DNA from: Gelatoporia subvermispora B
Lineage: Eukaryota > Basidiomycota > Agaricomycetes > Polyporales > Gelatoporiaceae
DNA: 64,000 bases
Direction: 5' to 3'
NCBI GenBank assembly: GCA_000320605.2
Contig: KB445795.1
Coordinates: 1,660,693-1,724,692 of the forward strand
Under the pieces are notes generated by a model, which saw only the letters and a program-made list of their open reading frames with translations, made no database searches and was not told the DNA's origin. Of this stretch, positions 23,082 to 35,495 are shown piece by piece (position 1 is the first letter of the stretch; each line of letters begins with the position of its first letter). Made by a program: the position numbers and the translations under genes.

Positions 23082-25735
23082 TCAGTCACTGAGAATCGCC
23101 TGAACGACGTTTGACACGCGCAGTTGTCGTAGGTCCGTGTAAGTCTGCAAGTGCACGCCATCATGTCAGCATCTGCTGCATCGCTGAATAGCTATCATCG
23201 GACTCACTTGACCGCATCCAACAAAGATGATTGGTTGACCCGTGACATAGGTCATGGACAGAGCGGCTCCGACCTTCGCGAACAAACGCACTAAGATACC
23301 ATTACGGCACTGTAAATTGAGAGTAATACGTACCTTGTCATCGACAGTATCCCATTTCGTGACAAGCATGCCGTCAATGCCACGCTCCTTCCCGCCGGAG
23401 GACGCTGAGAAGTCCCGCAGCGCACGGTCGAATTTCGTGAGCTGGTCCACAGCTTCATTCCCAACGAGCGCCTCGCCAACGAAGATGATCTTGTCAGGGC
23501 TGTTTGTCGCGACAAGCTGTAAACAGATATCTCAGTCCTAGTGTATCCGTTTCCAGAGAATGAAGCGCACCTTCGCAAGCGCGCGCATCAAGGGCTGCAA
23601 GTGACAGGTATCAGAATACGTATACAAGATAGATTAGTGTGAGCCTACTTCGTTGTCCTGCATACGGCCCGCCGTGTCTACGAGAACCACATCGAAGCCG
23701 TTGTCTTTGGCTGAATCTCTTGATATCAGCGGGGGCTCCAAGGCTTCGATGATGCATCATACCGTACGAGATTGCTTCTTTAGCGATTCCAGCAGCGTCT
23801 TTGCCGTACCCTCGCTCATAGAGTTCAACCCTGCTCTTGCTATCGGTGGCGCCATTGACGCCGAGCATGCTGAGGTTGCGAACGTGGACGCGCAGCTGTT
23901 CCACGGCGCCACTTCTGCACGATATATACGATCAATAGCAGATCAAGGACAGTCCATCAGAATCCCACGCACCGGAATGTATCACAAGCAGCGATGAGCA
24001 CACGAAGACCGTTTTGAATTAACCAGAAGCAGACCTTGGACAGGTTCGTGCTCTTGCCGACGCCGTTGACCCCGACGAAGACGATGCTGTACGGCATGCG
24101 TTGTTGCGTAGATGGCAATGGTGAGGACAGCTTGGTGCGAATGGAGAGCAACAAGTCCGTCGAGGTCTTCGGCGTCAGAATACGCGTGATGGCATTCGAC
24201 AACGCCAAGCGGACGGCAGCGTTCGTGGCTACACGGGAGTTCAGGATGTGCGAAGGCAGGCGAAGAGCAAGTGCTGACTTTGGAACCCGCCCACTTTCTT
24301 GCCGACCAGGCTCTCGCCCACTCCCTCGCAGACCTTCTCTGATATTTCCTTCGCAACATTCTTCTTCATGAGGTGTTGCTTCATGGCCTCTAGCACGGGC
24401 TTCAGGTCTTGCTCCGTCAGAACCTTCGAGCCGGTGAGACGGGCGAATATTGATCCCAGTGCGCCCAGGGATCCAGATGTAGACGTCGGCTTCGCGCTCT
24501 GAGGCGCACCCTTGAGCACCTCGGCGATCACGTCATCTGTGCTTCGCCCGCTGCTGGAAAACTCCCAGTCTTTCACCTCGTACAGCCCTTCCTCGTTGCG
24601 CACGCCCAAGGAAGATTTGTCTACCAGTGCAGACACATCATGAGATGTACCAGGCCTCGCGGAGTCAACCTTCTCGTAGCTGTAGTCTAGAGAGGCCATG
24701 TCAGATTCGCTTGGGGCTTCATCGCCCCACTTGCGCTGGACCTTGGCCTTGGCCTTGCGCTTGGACTGGGTGTCGGTGCTAGAGGAATATGTCCATGAGG
24801 GGCCAAATAGCAGACAGACGTGTACTCACTCAGATCCAGGGAGACTATCTCCGCTCCCTGGGTCCGCCCGCCCCGATCCACGACGCCCAGCCCGGCCGCC
24901 TCGCCCACGCAAGCGGTTCTTGAGAGAATGGACATTGCGTGCAATCTGTTCCTCGTCTACGACGACTGCGACACTCTCTGTGGGGACTACAATTACGGTC
25001 AACGCTTGTACAGAGCGTGATTAAGTGGACGCCTCACTAGTGCTCAGGTCGTCTGAGGGAGGGCTGGGACCCTCAACAATTCGAGGGGTAGGATGGCTGA
25101 GACGGTTCCTCCGAGACTGCTGCGGTCAGACAAGATGACACGCAGCCCAGTGTACGCCATACCTGGGAGGCCTTGTCCTCTAGTCCCCTCAGCAACTTGT
25201 CGAAGACATTGTCCCAGTTGTGGAATGCTTGGGCAAAGTTCCACGACGCGGCTGCGGTACCGGCGGCTGCGACCGACTTCGCTCCATTGACAGCGTGCAG
25301 AGAGGCCACAAACGTCGCAAGGAAGGGCTCGAACAGCTTCACGAAGAGGGTCTTGAGCGCAGCCAGCAGCTCGTCCACGTAAGTCAGCTGCAGTATCCGC
25401 TGGTACGCGACCTGGGGTGGAACGTGAGAGTGTGGTTACTGCATGCAGGTGCAGGTACGCACGACGAATATGAGCTCTAGATCGTTCACGAAGGACCACT
25501 TCACAGCATAGCCATCCTTCTCATACTTGTCCTCGGCAGTCCGGCCTTCAATGAGAGCTTCACGGATCAACGAGTTCACGGGTGACGCCGCAGACGCTGC
25601 GCTCTGAGATGCCGCTGGAGTAAAGGAACGCGACCACAAGACGATACCACCTGGGAAGATATACTATCAATAAGTAGTTACGAGACAAGATGGAGTGTAC
25701 TTGCCCTTGTGCGAGATAGAGCAATGATCCAGCAT
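23082..25735 (-). CDS. SRP101: Signal recognition particle receptor alpha subunit
   Basis: Thirteen exons: 25735-25705, 25650-25463, 25411-25163, 25119-25038, 24977-24830, 24778-24279, 24228-23973, 23914-23763, 23710-23649, 23594-23571, 23516-23334, 23273-23208 and 23144-23082, giving 667 residues. It docks SRP-ribosome complexes at the ER with the beta subunit. The N-terminal SRX domain (ELIFVVAYQRILQLTYVDEL) is followed by a charged linker and the NG domain. GTPase motifs are GVNGVGKSTN, CDTFRSGAVEQL, DTAGRMQDNE, TKWDTVDDK and VGCGQTYTDL. The first intron (25704-25651) begins GCAAGT, a GC-AG intron: it is the only join giving HKGGIVLWS, the conserved SRX start. One exon is 24 nt (PLMRALAK). 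Confidence 0.95.
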
Positions 25736-26835
25736 CTTGTAGACCGTGCTGCTGGGTAGTTACAGAGAGAGATTCGGACGGAATGTACGATGAGATTGAG
25801 CACCCTGACGTAAGTTCAATGTAGAGCTATGTTTTTCCAAGATAGTATACAGGCGTGATTGGGGATAGTGCCGTGGAGAGCTTAAGGTACAGGATGGTAT
25901 GCTCCGCGCGTCCGAACGAGCAGTGGGCGCCAATACGGCGCCTCCTCGTGTCTGAATCACGTGACTCTACTCCTGCAGATCCGCACCCGAAAAAGTCGGA
26001 GAGGGACCCACGAGGACCTACTCCGAAGCTCCGTGCCTCATTGCACACCGCCCGTGAGCATGTGGACTGGAGCCGGTGGTTGCGATACACATGGCTCGGA
26101 GCATACAAGTACAGGAGCCCTCATGCTCAACATTCTGCTGTGTTGGCGTGCCCCATACAGCGATGATTTGATCAGGCTCGCGTCATGCCGGGCAGCGTGC
26201 GCTCCATGGTATGATAAATCAGCTCATTTGCGTCCTAGATTGTACCGTGGGGCACGCGTCACACATAAATGAGCCCACATATGCGCATATACACTGATGC
26301 GGCGATGTATAGAGTGGTTATTGTACACGCGAACCACATACAGTGAGGCGACGGCGCCGTCAGAAGCCATCTATCGCTCCGACCGCTGTCATCGCTAGTA
26401 CGTAGGCAAGCCGCCCAGAGTAATCAACGAGCTTGTCGCAGCAGCGAGGCTCGGCCCCTGCGCTCCGCAGTGCAAGGCGGACTGCGGTGTAATGCGCCCG
26501 ATCACACGTCAAGCGAAGTGAACACGCAATTAGAATGCGGTATCATCAACACAGGGTAATCGTTCCAATCGGGACTATGCGGCAAAAACCCGCCACTGTT
26601 CCTTGTCCCACTAATTTGCAATGCGCCCCAATTGCAACTGAGCCCAGAGGTGGAATAGTGAGTGCAGTTCGATGTACCTGCAGACATGCCACATCTGAAG
26701 GGCGACATGTTGCTGCACATGCTACGAATATGAACAATGTCAAGGCCTGGACACTGAGCGACGGGTCAGAGCTGTCATACGTATCATGGACGACAAGCGA
26801 CTTACTTCGACTATGCGATCTTCGTTTCCGTGCAT
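25736..26835. other. Gene-poor interval, 1.1 kb
   Basis: Upstream of SRP101 and downstream of the unknown basic protein gene. A minus-strand open frame inside it (ending at 26502) could be an extra 3' exon of that gene, but no splice join is compelling. Nothing else is recognised. Confidence 0.4.
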
Positions 26836-27555
26836 CTACCACCGCCTGTGGTGTCTTTGCGCAAGCATGGAAAGCGTCAGCTGGGAAAGGTGCGCCCGCT
26901 GAGCGCCTGGGGGCGGCTGCCATCGGAGGGAAGTATCTGCCCTCAATCTCCGCTTCGCAGGAAGTTGCGCCACATTCTCCGCTTCATCTTCTTCTGCTTC
27001 TTCGCGCTTCCGCTTGTGCGGTCGCCCGACGTATGGCGGGTGCGACAGATCCTCGTCGTCGTCTGGGAGGTCAAATTGCAGGAATGTCGGAGAGTGATAT
27101 GGCAGTGGCACCGGCGCCACCAGCGGCGCGTTACACACAACTTCGACACACTCGGGTACCGGCGGCGACTCTGTATCCCGTGAAACAGATGAAGTATCCG
27201 ACGGCGTAGAGGATGCTGTTGAAACGTCTCAGGATTACGTCAAGTGAGGGAGAAGAATATACGCACATGCCAAATTCGGCTCATAGTATACCTGGGGCTC
27301 GAGGTCCGCCCGGTGCATGGGCAGCAGAAAGTCTGGCGGGCCCAATGGCCAGAGGGAGATGGACGAGAGCATGCTGTTGCTGGAGGATGCTTGCGACTGC
27401 GCACCCGAAAATAGCTGAGACTCGGGGTCGGGTGGTGGATACCAGGTATGGTAGTGCTGCCCGGGCGACGGCTGGGGGACCTGGTAAGCATGCTGGTTGT
27501 GGTGCAGGCTGTAGAGCTGCTGGGGTGGTGGGCGACGGTCGGCACGGCAAGACAT
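26836..27555 (-). CDS. Unknown basic, disordered, probably nuclear protein
   Basis: Two exons, 27555-27267 and 27215-26836, give 222 residues. I do not recognise the family. The N-terminus is rich in Pro, Gln and His (SLHHNQHAYQVPQPSPGQHY). The middle is Pro/Ser-rich and contains the acidic patch FDLPDDDEDLSHPP. It is followed by KRKREEAEEDEAENV and PAKRRLRAD, which look like a bipartite nuclear signal. The 51-nt intron is GT-AG and keeps a consistent composition on both sides, which is the main support. The C-terminus is less certain: another reading frame (PQAVVDARKRRSHSR) begins near the stop and ends in a good GTAAGT donor, so alternative 3' exons are possible. Confidence 0.5.
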
Positions 27556-28168
27556 GGTGGTGGTGAGACGAGGAGAGGTGGTGAGGGGGAAAGGTCAAAC
27601 AGGAATGCGAGAGGGGGGACAGGTTATAAGAAGACGCGAGAGAAATCGGATAAGGAACGTATTGGGCGCGGCACGGCCGTAGCTACGTCGGAAGAGTTGA
27701 GGCATTACGCAGAAGGGGATGGCCGGCAGAATGGCATGGAAGATTTACACCGAGATGACACGGGGGGCGGCCAGAGGCGGCTCCACTAGAATCAGGCGGG
27801 TTCTGCATGTGAGCCCGTGAATTGTGAGACGAGTGGTGACGGGTGACACGTCCTAGTGACCGAGCCTGAGCCATGTCTGGTGGTGGGTGTTGGCCAGGGC
27901 CCGCACCCGCGCTTGTCCGCGCCGCGCTTTTCTCAGCCACAGGTTTCACCTCCACGCCACTCTCATCTCGTATTCAGCCTTCTCGGCACATTTCCTCCTC
28001 CCTCTCCGGCCCTGCAATAGCCTCCTCATCCCGCCTTATCGCGCCAGCATCACCAGCATCACCTGCCTCCCCCGAGCCCCAATCTTTCGCCGCGTGAGTC
28101 CCATCTGCACCGCGGTTCATCCCCACCATCGTACTCATCTTCTGTCACCCCCGCCCATCACAGCGGTC
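27556..28168. other. Divergent promoter region upstream of mL49
   Basis: 613 bp between the starts of the unknown basic protein gene and the mL49 gene. A 74-codon plus-strand frame near 27873 is low in support and is probably 5' leader. Long pyrimidine-rich stretches run up to the mL49 ATG. Confidence 0.45.
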
Positions 28169-28649
28169 ATGCTCAGCTCCTTCCGCTCTCGTCTCCTTGG
28201 AACCTCGGCACGCGCAGCACGCTCCTACGCCCAGGCCGCTGTCCCGCACCCCACTACCGGAACCCCACAACACGCGACCGCCGCACCTACACCCGTCAAA
28301 TACCCGTACTACATACCACGCAACTCCAGAGGTTCCATGCCCGTATACACGGATATCCGCAACGGTAGCACAAAACACCTGACGCTGATCCGTAACGTCG
28401 AAGGAAACATCGATGTAAGTCAACTGATACCTGTCAATTGTTGCATCTGCTCAGCATCCGCATTGGTCATGCCTCGCGTTCATCAAATTCCAGGCGCTAG
28501 CCACTGAGCTCCGACAAGGGCTGTTCTCGCCTGGTACCCCCGAGGCCGAGAGGATGAAGATTCAGACAATACGCTCAAAACATGTCGTTCTCAGTGGCGG
28601 GCTCTGGAAGAACGAGGTCGTCCGGTGGCTTGTCAAAAAGGGCTTCTGA
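28169..28649 (+). CDS. IMG2: Mitochondrial large-subunit ribosomal protein mL49
   Basis: Two exons, 28169-28414 and 28494-28649, give 133 residues. The N-terminus (MLSSFRSRLLGTSARAARSY) is a typical mitochondrial presequence. The IMG2/mL49 domain follows: PYYIPRNSRGSMPVYTDIRN, LTLIRNVEGNID, ATELRQGLF and the C-terminal VRWLVKKGF. Length and order match the family. The single intron is 79 nt and in phase 0. Confidence 0.93.
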
Positions 28650-31059
28650 TCAGGGTCTCACTCAATGCACTCCTCCCCATCTCGCTTGGGATCAACGTAT
28701 GCTAAAACCGCTTGATGCTGCTGTCCAACATGTCCCTGCAAACGACATTCTATTCTAACGGGTTCCGGGCGCGGCATCAATGATATACCTCAGCCACTGC
28801 CTACGGCACAAGGTATCAAACCAACGAACAATTACTACCCACAATGATACAGCTGGATCGTTTGGACACCTCGCAGCTCGAACAAGCGTCGTTGCATCAT
28901 CGGCAAATACAAGGGGCTGTGACGGGTTGGAGGCACAGCGTACCTGCGCTGTTCAGGAATGAGATCTCATCTGACTCGATACGACTTTCTCGATTGTGAT
29001 TAGACGCTGGGGTACCTCATGGTGCCGGATATATTGAGCTATTCTAGCACAGTTCAACTGTGTCGCAGCATGCGAAACTGGTGCTATCGTGGGTGCAGGC
29101 ACACAGGGAGTGCGGCACCGCTCGTGATCCTGAATAGCCGCCTCAACCACATCAGCATCTTGTTCTCTCGCCTTCAGACCGTGATGACATCGCCTGGGAC
29201 GACGAAGCGTTCATGGGCAGATTCGCAATATGGAACCCATGTATAGATTGCGGTAGTCTGTTGCAGCATTCTCCGCGTTGTGGCTGCGGAATACCACACC
29301 GCTTCGCGGCCACAATGGAAGTGCGGCGCATTGTCTCGAAGATGCTTCTGGCACAAGAATCTGCATTCCGTATGCCGGCGAACCCGCATGAATGAAAGGC
29401 GATGCTGCATTGGGCCACAATCGTCTATTATGATTGTTTGTTTTATTATAATTTGTCCAGTTGCCACCGCTTCCGAGATCATTTCAACGGTCAAGACCCG
29501 ACTGACCGCTTCATCGCGCGAAAAGGGGAAACTATGATGAACATGCGTAGTACACATGAGGGTTGTATTCCGGAGACAGTGACTGGGAGTCACTGTACCA
29601 TGCAAGGACATGGACGCTACACGCATATGTATGGAAATGATCATCTACCGTCAAGCTGTATGTGCGGACATGATCTTGATCTCTTAGGAGGCTCATTGGG
29701 GAGTCAGCAGGCCCGCAGAGAAGCGTCTGATAGAAGCGGCAGGAGCATCACCCTGAGCCTCGTGGTTAAGTCTATTCCGCAAGTGAAGTTGAGTCGTCCG
29801 TCCACAACTTGGCCGATAGCGTCCGGAGAATTGTACCCGTTGGACCGCGAGAGTGATCCACATGTGGCAACAGATGGCTAAAGATCAATGCCGGTGACCG
29901 TAGGTGGTCGCAGTCTTATTAGAGCGCCGTTAAACTGAGCGTCCGAAGATACGGATCAAGGTAACACCGATAGCCAGAAATACCACATCTTGCAGGGCAA
30001 ACCGCAGTAGAGGATCTGATATGAGAAGGGCGTGTTCGGCCGTACGTGGACGGCACGAATTGAAATTTGACACGTTGCGGACGTCGCCATTCAACCACAG
30101 TTACGTTGCTTGCAGAGTCGATGCATAATGAGTACGAGGAGGATACGAGATCAATTTGTTGACCGTGACTGAGGCAGTTCTGTGTAACTGAATAGCACTG
30201 GCGACCAAGATACCCGGAACAGACGGCATGCTTTGGTGACTAATCGCCGCCGGTGAGATGACAAGCTCTGTGGACCTTTGCGTTGTGCCCGTCTGAGTCG
30301 GTTGCGCAGTCATCCAGATTACTTATTCAGTTCCGTATAGAACGTAGATTCAGTAAAGCGAAGTCTGAGCATGTGAACGCGTTGACTTCGGGGATAGTTG
30401 ACCTCGGACAGTAGTCTATCAGGGAGTTGGTATTAGGCTTCTAACAGTGACCCAGCGGCCACAGAGCCTATCGACACGAGGTGGCAATGTCTGGTGGTGT
30501 GGTGGTGGTGGCGCAGGCAAGAGCTGTGATAAGATTCGGACCTCGGTGGCATTGCTATTGCGGTGCAGGCTCTGTGCACATATAATATTCCTTGCCTGAC
30601 AAGACCTTCAGTTGAATGTTTGCTTTCGCGTGCCACATGAGTTTCATAGACAGCTGAACTAGGTGATGGACCAGGCCAGACAAAGTAAAGATACAAGCCA
30701 GCGTCAATAGAAGGACCCGCTATCACCGCTGAGATGTCTTCCCCTGACCGACCGAGCGTTCGTCACTGACTGGCGTTTTTCGCGCGTGGCAGCGGAATAG
30801 GGAGAGGAGACGCAAACATACGATGGGCAGCAAGACGAACGCTCAAGACGAGGGCGATGGGGAGCCGCAAGTGGTGCCGATTGCCAATCATGGGCCGACG
30901 GAGAGCCCGATAGCATCTAGCGCACGTGTAGATCTCGAGTCGGGTACCCGCGAAAATACATCGGAACGGAGTCATCATACACGCCTGCACCTTTGGTTTA
31001 AGCAAAAGCAAATGCGCGGCGGGCCTCCTTCCAACTCTTTGCATCTCCCTACCAGCACG
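28650..31059. other. Gene-poor interval, 2.4 kb
   Basis: The longest gap in the window. Open frames (for example 29402-29881 plus and 29174-29644 minus) overlap in opposite directions and show neither motifs nor believable splice structure. No transposon ends, tRNA or repeats could be seen. It may hold a non-coding RNA or strongly decayed sequence. The SNZ1 promoter lies at its right end. Confidence 0.45.
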
Positions 31060-32631
31060 ATGAGCACACCCGCGCAGACCCCGGCATCGACGCCCCCCGT
31101 TCCCCACGGCGTAGGCAACCCTTCCGGCACCCCCGTCATGGCGCCTACTCGCTCCGCTCAGTCCAAAGACGGCGGCAGCAGCAGCCTGGGCACTTTCGGG
31201 GTGAGTCCAGTCGTGTGATACGTCCAATTGACTCATGTTCACCATCCTGCACGCCGGTGACGCGTTAGGTCAAGTCCGGCCTCGCGCAGATGCTCAAGGT
31301 CGGTCTTCTATCCGCCCAACGCGTCGTGTTGCTCACCTGGTGATCAGGGTGGTGTCATCATGGACGTGGTTAACGCCGAGCAGGTATTCGGACCACTTGC
31401 CATCGACTTCGGCAGCCTCTCATCTCCTATCAGGCGCGCATAGCTGAGGAAGCGGGCGCATGCGCCGTCATGGCCCTCGAGAGGGTCCCTGCTGACATCC
31501 GTGCAGAGGGCGGTGTGGCGCGTATGGTCAGCTCGCAGTGTGTCATTGCCTTCGCATTATCACTGATTTGATCAGAGTGACCCCCGCATGATCAAAGAAA
31601 TCGTCGATGCTGTTACCATCCCTGTCATGGCCAAAGTGCGGATAGGCCACTTTGTGGAGGCACAGGTACGTTCCGCCTCAATTCGCGTTTGATATTGTCC
31701 AATGTGCTGCACAGATTCTGCAAGCCATTGGCATCGACTACATCGACGAGTCGGAGGTCCTTACGCCCGCCGATGAAGAGCACCACATCAACAAGCACGC
31801 ATTTAAGGTTCCGTTCGTCTGTGGCGCACGGAACCTGGGCGAAGCTCTCCGCCGCATCTCAGAAGGTGCCGCGTTCATCCGGACCAAGGGTGAGGCCGGC
31901 ACAGGCAACGTGGTTGAGGCTGTCAGACACCAACGGTCGGTCATGAGCGAGATCCGCAAGGCAAGCGTTATGAGCGAGGAAGAGCTCTACGCCTACGCAA
32001 AGGATATCCAGGCGCCCTTCCACCTGCTGAAGGAAACTGCCCGTCTCAAGCGTCTGCCCGTTGTGAACTTCGCAGCGGGCGGCCTTGCGACTCCCGGTAA
32101 GCTCGCCTGCTCCATTTCGATGACAGTTCATTGACTGTGGCTCTAGCCGATGCTGCACTTATGATGCAACTTGGATGCGACGGAGGTCAGTACTCGGCAC
32201 ACTGAATGCCTATTTGACACTCAAGTTATCACTTAGTCTTCGTTGGCTCTGGCATCTTCCATGTGAGGCTTCCTACAAGAATGCGATGTGCATCCGCTAA
32301 TCGAGCTGAATAGTCTGGGGACCCCGTTAAACGCGCGCGCGCCATCGTGCAGGCGGTCAGTCAGCTTCTCAGCGTATTGTGGGGGCACAAGCTCATTTTG
32401 AACAGGTGACGCACTACAACAACCCAAAAATCCTTGCAGAGGTATAAGGAATTAGCTGTCTCTCCGATTTCCGAAACTCACGTTTCCTGATAGATATCCG
32501 AGGATCTCGGCGCTGCAATGGTCGGCCTCACGATGTGAGTAAGCTCTGGTTGTGTGCTTACGCCCTACTAATGCCGCTGAATCAGCGACGACGGACTCAA
32601 GGGCGGCCGTCTCGCTAAGAGGGGGTGGTAA
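31060..32631 (+). CDS. SNZ1: Pyridoxal 5'-phosphate synthase, PdxS/SNZ subunit
   Basis: Twelve exons: 31060-31200, 31269-31298, 31348-31383, 31434-31526, 31576-31665, 31715-32096, 32147-32185, 32237-32262, 32314-32355, 32406-32441, 32494-32534 and 32586-32631, giving 333 residues. With its glutaminase partner (SNO/PdxT, not in this window) it makes vitamin B6 from ribose 5-phosphate, glyceraldehyde 3-phosphate and ammonia. The barrel motifs are complete: [58 protein letters not shown] (first Schiff-base lysine), [12 protein letters not shown] (second lysine and phosphate site) and VFVGSGIF followed by SGDPVKRA. An N-terminal extension of about 40 Ser/Pro/Thr-rich residues precedes the core. 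Seven exons are 26-42 nt, an extremely fragmented gene. Confidence 0.96.
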
Positions 32632-33516
32632 AATGTTGGTTCTCGGCATGTCTCTCAACAGACAGTAACGACAATCCATAGATAAGACGGCTTTGTGGCG
32701 AAGTTTACCAGATTTGTAGCATTTTGTGTTGGCACGGTCATATGTAATGACACCGGAACGGATATTCGTGGACTCCACGCGACGTGGAGGAACAACACGC
32801 CCTTTGGGGGTACCGCCGCAGACGCGACGCGCTCCGTCGATAGCCTGGATGTACATCTGACGTCACCCGACGCGGCCGTGCGGCTTCACGCGCTAATGTC
32901 TCTCGCACACAAACTGCTGTGCCGGGCCAACTCCAACTCATCAACCAGCATGTTCTCCTCTACCAATAACTCCTCCGACTATAAATCGTCCAAGCCAGAA
33001 GATGCCGTGAAAACGTTTGTTTCCGTAAGATGTGATTTATATCGCTAGCGCATCCTTTGCCGACGACCTGTCGCGTCGCGTGTACAGGAGGATCCCAACT
33101 CGTTATACACATTCGACAGTGAGCGTGGCGCAGAACACTCGGAATTATGCAGAGAAAGCAAGGTAACGGGGAGGAAATGCATCGAGGTACGCTCAATGAC
33201 ACGATTTGAGCCGCACATTATCTGAATGACTCTCGACACAAGCTGCAAGTGCAAGCTACTAAGCTATTCGAATCTATGCAGGTGCGCTGGCTGACGACAC
33301 TAATGCGACTACTGTGAATAACTGTTATCACAGGCACAAGGATTCTTTTGTGCTTTGCCCATTGATCCTTCTCGGACGCACATGGAGTGTAGACGTATAC
33401 CACGGTCATGAATCTTGTCATTTGTATTCTAGCCTACTCCAGGAGGACAGTGCAAGTGTACTACAGCTAATACACGGAACGAAGATCAGCTCAAGGTCAG
33501 GTGATTCTGTGCATCA
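32632..33516. other. Convergent intergenic interval
   Basis: 885 bp between the stop codons of SNZ1 and the RS-rich gene. A 117-codon plus-strand frame (32695-33048) starts at a non-ATG codon and shows no motif. It is most likely 3' sequence. Confidence 0.45.
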
Positions 33517-35279
33517 TTATTCGACCGTCCCCGGGATTTCTTGAACATAGTCGATGCCGAGCACTCCTGCACGGGCCTTCTCCACCTGGGCATCAGCGAT
33601 CGAACGCCGTGCTTCGGCCAATCTCAAGTCCATATTGGCAAGTTCGACCTCAAAGAGTGCTCTCCTGGTAGCTTTGACGCTAGTCTCGTGTGCCGCGGCA
33701 AGGGATGCGTGGTGAGATTGAATACGCGCCAGCTACAAGAAGTATCAATGACTTATGTTCTCGTATCTGTTACCAGTGCGCACGTACCTCGAGTTCAATC
33801 TCACTCTGCTTTGGTTTGTATTGTGGTATCACGGGCGCAGTGATAACAAGTTCTGGCGTATCCTGCATTGGAGAAACCGCGTCAGCCTTGGGTGTGGTAG
33901 ATGACACCGTGGTGCTCCGGCGGGCCCATTCAGGCTTTTGCGGTAGAGCAGACGGTGTCAGAGGCACTTGTGGAGATACGGGGCTAGACGGGGTGTGGCC
34001 TTGGTTGCGGGACGAGACAGGTGATCGAGAACGTCGCCTCCGGAATTGTGGGACGGCCTCACGCGTAGACGGTGCAAGTAGGGGGCTTGAGTCTCTCATT
34101 TTGACATCCCGGTCAGTGTCGGGCTCAGCTTTTAATTTCCCTTTCTCATTGATTCGCGAAGTTGAGGGAGGGAGAAACTCCTCACGGATTTCTTCTTTCA
34201 CGGGAGTACGGCTGCGACTACGAGGCCGCGTGGGGATATCAGGTTTGCGAGGCGAGACGGGTGGACGTAGTTGCTCAGCGTGCACAGTGTGACTACCAGG
34301 ATGTCGCGAATCTCGGCTGTCCGCCCTTCTTGAACGGCTGCGGCTACGGCGGACCCTGCTGCGGTCACGTCGATCACGAGGTGCAGTGCCTCGAGGGGAG
34401 CGCTCAATGGAACGTCGTGGGCTCATGGAGATCGAATGCTCCCCGAGTTTGCGATCGTTCGCACCGGCCCAATGTTCGTTTGGACGCCTATGTACCGACC
34501 GCGGGCTCGGCGACCGAGGCCGGCTCGGCTGGCGCGGTGAAGGTGAACGGTGTCGGTGGCGGGGAGAGAGCGGTGAACGGTCGCGAGCAGGGGTAGACGT
34601 GGCTGTTACTACATGGAGAGGCGGTCAAGAAATATGAGCGAGTGGATTATAATGACATTCGAATCGACGACGCACCAATCCGGCGAGGAGGTGATCTTGA
34701 AGGACGAGGTACCCAAGTTCTCTCAAGCTCAGGTGGTCTATCCCTCGCATGCCGCCTATCAGGCTCTCTACGCCAGTCAGGTTCGCGAGAGCGAGGACTG
34801 AAGTCTCTACGTTCGGGAGCACGCCGTTCGTGACGTTCGTACTCTTCCCAGCGCCTCATTCTGTCTTCGCGCTCTCTCCAGTCCACATGGTCGCGACCTG
34901 GTTCTCTCGGTCTATACCTGTACTCGGGAGGGGGGTAGTCGCGTTCACGTCGTTCCCAATCACGTTCTCGAGGAGGCGGCTCGCGGTCGCGGTATGGGTC
35001 ACGGTACCTATCATCTTCTCTTCGTTCATATGAGGCAACATACGAGTCCATGGAGGGTCTTGAGCTTCTGTACGCGTCAGCTGGTCTGGATGCGACGTAG
35101 GAGTCGCCAGAGGCTCTAGGACGCGGAGGCGATCTAGGTGGGTAGGCGCTTCGTTCTCGGTAAGCTCGATCAGGTGGTGGTGGTGATGGTGGTGGAGGTC
35201 GCCCATACGACCTGTAGTCTGGAGGGTATCTTGACGGCGGTGGAACTTCAAAATCAGGCTTAGGAGGCAGATGGGCCAT
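33517..35279 (-). CDS. Arg/Ser-rich nuclear protein, probable splicing-related
   Basis: Three exons, 35279-34676, 34608-33788 and 33732-33517, give 546 residues. The N-terminal 200 residues are dense in Arg, Tyr, Pro, Asp and Glu (for example DRYRDPYRDREPPPRERDWE). A central RS region follows (RVRRSRSRSRRADSRDSRH, RSRSRTPVKEE, FRRRRSRSPVSSR). The last 70 residues form a charged helix reading RRALFEVELANMDLRLAEAR. RS domains mark splicing and mRNP proteins, but no RRM or other folded domain is visible, so the exact role is unknown. Composition rather than homology supports the call. It sits head-to-head with a cyclin L gene, whose human counterpart works in splicing control, so co-expression is plausible. 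Confidence 0.8.
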
Positions 35280-35495
35280 GACTGTAAATAATCCCTAATA
35301 ATGTTTGATCTGCCACCATGAACCAGAAAAGTGGTTGTTTTGGTCTATTTACCAAGAGCCTCAGACTCAACGCCGTCGATAAGCGCCCGATGTCCTCGAG
35401 ACTGGCCTTGACAGTCGCCTTTAATCGCTGTTACAAACAAACGACGGAAACGCACACTAGACCAAAGTATTGCGCCTATACCTTTGGCTCCTGCT

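Noticed and set aside
27873..28097. 74-codon frame upstream of mL49
   Set aside because: Ala/Ser/Pro composition from a pyrimidine-rich leader; it is followed by the real mL49 presequence in another frame.
29174..29644. 156-codon minus-strand frame rich in His and Cys
   Set aside because: Irregular spacing gives no zinc-binding pattern, and it overlaps an equally long plus-strand frame.
32695..33048. 117-codon frame after SNZ1
   Set aside because: Starts at a non-ATG codon, lacks motifs and lies in a convergent 3' region.
34162..34637. Overlapping plus-strand frames opposite the RS-rich gene
   Set aside because: Antisense shadows of the repetitive Arg/Ser codons; the minus strand closes into a full three-exon gene.
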